Made by a program: the position numbers and the translations under genes
The notes under the pieces: model-generated
The model's database searches: none
Seen by the model: only the letters and a program-made list of their open reading frames with translations
What the model was told of the DNA's origin: nothing
Source of the DNA: Elysia marginata
Taxonomy: Eukaryota > Mollusca > Gastropoda > Plakobranchidae
Direction of reading: 5' to 3'
Length of the DNA stretch: 21,127 nt
Assembly: GCA_019649035.1 (NCBI GenBank)
Contig: BMAT01005695.1
Coordinates: 28,300 to 49,426 of the forward strand
Shown here: piece after piece, positions 18,636 to 21,127 of the stretch
How positions within the stretch are numbered: position 1 is the stretch's first letter
Layout of the letters: each line of letters opens with the position of its first letter

Positions 18636-21127
18636 CTGTAGAAAGATAGATAAGGACACTATAAACCCAATTCTAAGTCAGCTGTCTTTCTTTCAATCCA
18701 TGTAAAATTACAATCATTATTGGTAATACCAATATTTTAGATTTGAGTTCACGTAACACAAAACTGGATAAGTTAAGTGTCTTTTTTAAAAATTTGAACT
18801 AAGTTCAGATTACTAATTCCTACATTATAATATACACTGTTAAGCCAACTTCTTGATAATTTTAAGCTAAATTTTGTTCCTCTGGAGTTGTATACCATCT
18901 ATAAAACCCATACATTTATTTTATGTCTACAGTATTTGGATTTTCTTTACTTTCCTTTATTTGCTGCATGAAAAAACCCCAATATAAAAAGCCTTAACAA
19001 AGACTGTCGGCTTATAATTATCATGTAATAAACAAAACAAAACACTTAAACTGTGATAGTCCTGGAATTTACATATGAAGTTAACAAACGAAATAGCAGA
19101 ATAACAAAACTAAACGTTTTAAACACAGCAAACTTGTATTCACTTAAAAATAAAAACTGAAAAAAAAAAGAGATTGTCTTTCCTCTTTAGCCCTTATAAA
19201 TTTGCTTTCAATGAAAGGACTTATTCTAAACTCACTTTGTTTTCAACAAACTGGAAGTATAACTTAAAGCTGACAGTAGGTCTACATCTTTATCGTTTTT
19301 TTTTTCTATTTTTGGTAAGTTAGTCTCTTATTCACCAATGTAGCAATGAAAGATAGAGGTTATTGGCTGGCATCGAAAAGCTTAGAGGGTTACACGAACT
19401 GTTTGTAATAATTCTTTTTTTTTTTTAATATAATACAGAATTGACACTTATGACAGGAAATATAGGGCTACTTAAAGAGATCTTGCTCCTAACGAGCCTC
19501 AACTTTTGCGAACATAATACATTTTCCCAACAAGATCCCACGTCCACAATATATTAGTAAAAATTGTTTTTTGCACACTCTTTGTTAAACTGCCAAGTTC
19601 AAAGACAAACCTTGTGCGGTATCAAATCAAGTTTGTTTTTGGTTTTTATTCATGTATGACCGATATTGCATTCGATATTAATAAATTTAATTTAGCAATA
19701 TTTAGAGTTATGATCTATAGTATTCTTTGATTTGAGAGCAGTAACCTGCCCTTAACCAAATCATTCAACATGGCGAAACGAGACATATTGTAACCAATCA
19801 AAACATAGGGACAATTCTGCCATGGACAAATGATACTGCTTTTCGTTTGTCGCGGACAGAATTTGCAACTGTCTTTATTTTCCAGATTGTCTACTAAACA
19901 ACCAAGTGATTTCCTGAAGTTTCTTACATCCAAATCCAGTGTTTTAATAAAAGAAATTGTCAAATGGGAAAACAATCATTTTTAATTATGATTTAAATAA
20001 AAATATATGTACTAAATGGTGAAAATGGTGGCTGCTGTATATTGCGTTGAAAACAATCCACCACAAATTGGTTTGTCGTTTTGAGTTCTACTCACATATC
20101 TTATCTGCATTAGCCTGACTGGCAGTGGTAACTTTGTCTGAAGATGGAACAGGCTCAGAGTTTGCACTGGCAGGCTTCTGGGCTGGTGCTGGAGGTGAAA
20201 CTGGAGAAGGTGGCTGTGCTGCTAGTGCTGCAGGTTCTACATAACTCTTGCCGAGTGAACGTCTAAAGTGTTCCTCTATAGACTCATCTATGAAAAGATG
20301 CACAAAAAAAAAATAGCCGTAAATAAATAAATAAATAAAAATAAAGAGATTCTTTTAACCTCTGAAACAGTATCAAATGTGTCTGCGTCTTCCCTTTTTT
20401 GGCGCAGTAGCTTTTTAATTTTAAGATTTAACCAAACTCAATTTCCACTGTGTAAAAAGGACAACTTAAAATTTATTATGATTTTAGGAAAGATAATTAA
20501 AACACAAATTTAGCAACAGAGTTACAGCAAACATGTATTGTTATGCAGTGCATGTATGTAGCTTGGAAGCATCAATATTGCAAAAGATACATTGTAAGAT
20601 GATTCAAGATCATCACACTTTCTTTAAAATCAGATATATAAATTTTAAACAGATGAATAAGAATATGGAAAATTACCTATATAATGAAGTTATTGGTTGA
20701 AGACATCTTAATTGTAATATTTAAGGTTTGTAATTAACAGATAATAAAAGGACCTAAGCAAAGTAAAATTTATTATCCCCCATTATAATAATGGTTAGAA
20801 TTATAGAAAGTTTAACTTAAGCTGTTTTCAGATACAGGCACCTTCAACTTCAATGCTTTTTTAAAGTGAAAAATTGGTGTGGCTTGAGATGTACCTTCTT
20901 GCGATATTGGGTTTCCAAAACCATTCTCCAGCAAAGAAGGATGTTGCTGGTGGCCAGATGAGCCTTTTGCTGCTCTTTTATTAGTTACTGGAGATCGTCG
21001 ACCACTGCTGATTGGCTGAGGTGGAGAAGCTGTGGCTGTATTGGATAGTGACAGGTTTAGAGGTGCATGCTGTACGTCGGCTCCACCCCGAGACAGGTCC
21101 GCGTGGTAGTGAGGAGGTGGCAGAGGC
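18334..21127 (-). CDS. VGLL4: vestigial-like family member 4 (TEAD cofactor), 5'-partial gene, three coding exons, three TDU motifs
   Basis: On the - strand, exons 21127-20895, 20287-20096 and 18635-18334 join in phase, with GT-AG introns, to a TGA at 18336-18334. The N-terminal part is off the window. Visible blocks in order: a Pro/Ser-rich linker with APLNLSLS; TDU1 IEEHFRRSLGKSY, nearly identical to the first TDU of human VGLL4; a Pro/Ala/Ser linker; TDU2 VDDHFARALGDQMW; TDU3 VDAHFAKALGANMW; a basic segment; a six-Gln run; and a C-terminus with SHSPVQAPLVT, resembling the Ser/His-rich human end. VGLL4/Tgi proteins are nuclear, bind TEAD/Scalloped through the His-Phe and Leu residues of TDU motifs, and compete with YAP/Yorkie in Hippo signalling. 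Human VGLL4 has two TDUs; here all three keep the His-Phe pair. Vertebrate VGLL1-3 have one TDU and lack the EEHFRRSLGK type, so VGLL4/Tgi is the best family call. Confidence 0.92.
18636..20095 (-). other. VGLL4 intron between TDU1 and TDU2 exons
   Basis: Donor GTGAGT, acceptor TTTCTACAG. No exon was recognised inside. An imperfect hairpin lies at 19810-19866 (arms about 17 of 24 bases paired). A frame on the - strand at 19975-19715 has Cys residues but no family resemblance, and is not called a gene. Confidence 0.8.
20096..20287 (-). CDS. VGLL4: VGLL4 coding exon with TDU1
   Basis: The acceptor (a T run, then CATAG) precedes 20287 and the donor GTGAGT starts at 20095 on the - strand. The exon opens with ESIEEHFRRSLGKSYVEP, the first Tondu motif, at 20279-20241; human VGLL4 has VEEHFRRSLGKNYKEP here. 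A Pro/Ala/Ser linker of about 48 residues follows, so the TDU1-TDU2 distance (about 50 residues) is much longer than in human (under 20). Confidence 0.9.
20288..20894 (-). other. VGLL4 intron upstream of TDU1 exon
   Basis: Donor GTACAT, acceptor CATAG after a T run. It holds an AAAT microsatellite at about 20320-20344 and nothing else recognised. Confidence 0.75.
20895..21127 (-). CDS. VGLL4: VGLL4 coding exon with Pro/Ser-rich linker (runs off right edge)
   Basis: An open frame of 77 codons without Met ends at the donor GTACAT (20894-20889, - strand) in phase 1. It encodes low-complexity Pro/Ser/Ala sequence with DLSRGGADVQHAPLNLSL and SGRRSPVTNKRAAKG, then NGFGNPISQE. Its phase fits the next exon exactly, giving QEDESIEEHF. 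Human VGLL4 also has a disordered Pro/Ser region before its first TDU. The assignment rests mainly on phase and position, less on similarity. Confidence 0.75.

Noticed and set aside
19715-19975. 86-residue - strand frame with several Cys
   Set aside because: No known domain pattern, lies inside a VGLL4 intron, and lacks splice support.

Overview
The window is metazoan nuclear DNA, AT-rich, with large introns and many degraded transposon relics. The host is probably a mollusc, perhaps a heterobranch gastropod. This rests on the repeat style (tRNA-derived SINEs, I-type and CR1/L2-type LINE debris, clusters of CTAGA words) and on invertebrate-like versions of two conserved animal genes. The species cannot be fixed from the sequence. 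A run of four N at 6833-6836 marks an assembly gap inside a CT-rich microsatellite.

Two protein-coding genes converge. The left gene, on the + strand, is EEF1AKMT2 (METTL10), the lysine methyltransferase of translation factor eEF1A. Five coding exons are visible (474-539, 2994-3111, 4098-4205, 6174-6411, 8892-9001). They run from the WDxxY region to the stop codon; the N-terminal exon lies off the left edge. The right gene, on the - strand, is a VGLL4-type vestigial-like (Tondu) TEAD cofactor. Three coding exons are visible (21127-20895, 20287-20096, 18635-18334), ending at a TGA; the 5' part lies off the right edge.

The most interesting host feature is in the VGLL4-like gene. It encodes three TEAD-binding TDU motifs, not the two known in vertebrate VGLL4 and, as I recall, Drosophila Tgi. 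The second and third sit in one exon and share a one-residue-longer ending (MW), so a local duplication is likely.

The introns and the intergenic stretch are repeat-laden. Intron 474-exon/2994-exon holds a decayed RNase H-bearing LINE (about 890-2700) with an inverted tRNA-SINE fragment inside it. The next intron has a 179-bp MITE. The third has a full SINE with 13-bp target duplications. The last intron has a microsatellite and a decayed CR1/L2-like LINE. Between the genes lie a 288-bp piggyBac-type MITE flanked by TTAA, a second copy of the 179-bp MITE family, and a perfect 21-bp inverted repeat. The VGLL4-like gene probably has a very long 3' UTR (to about 13640) that contains a third LINE fragment. 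No RNA gene, CRISPR array or prokaryotic feature is present. The two genes do not obviously work together; their link here is positional (tail to tail).
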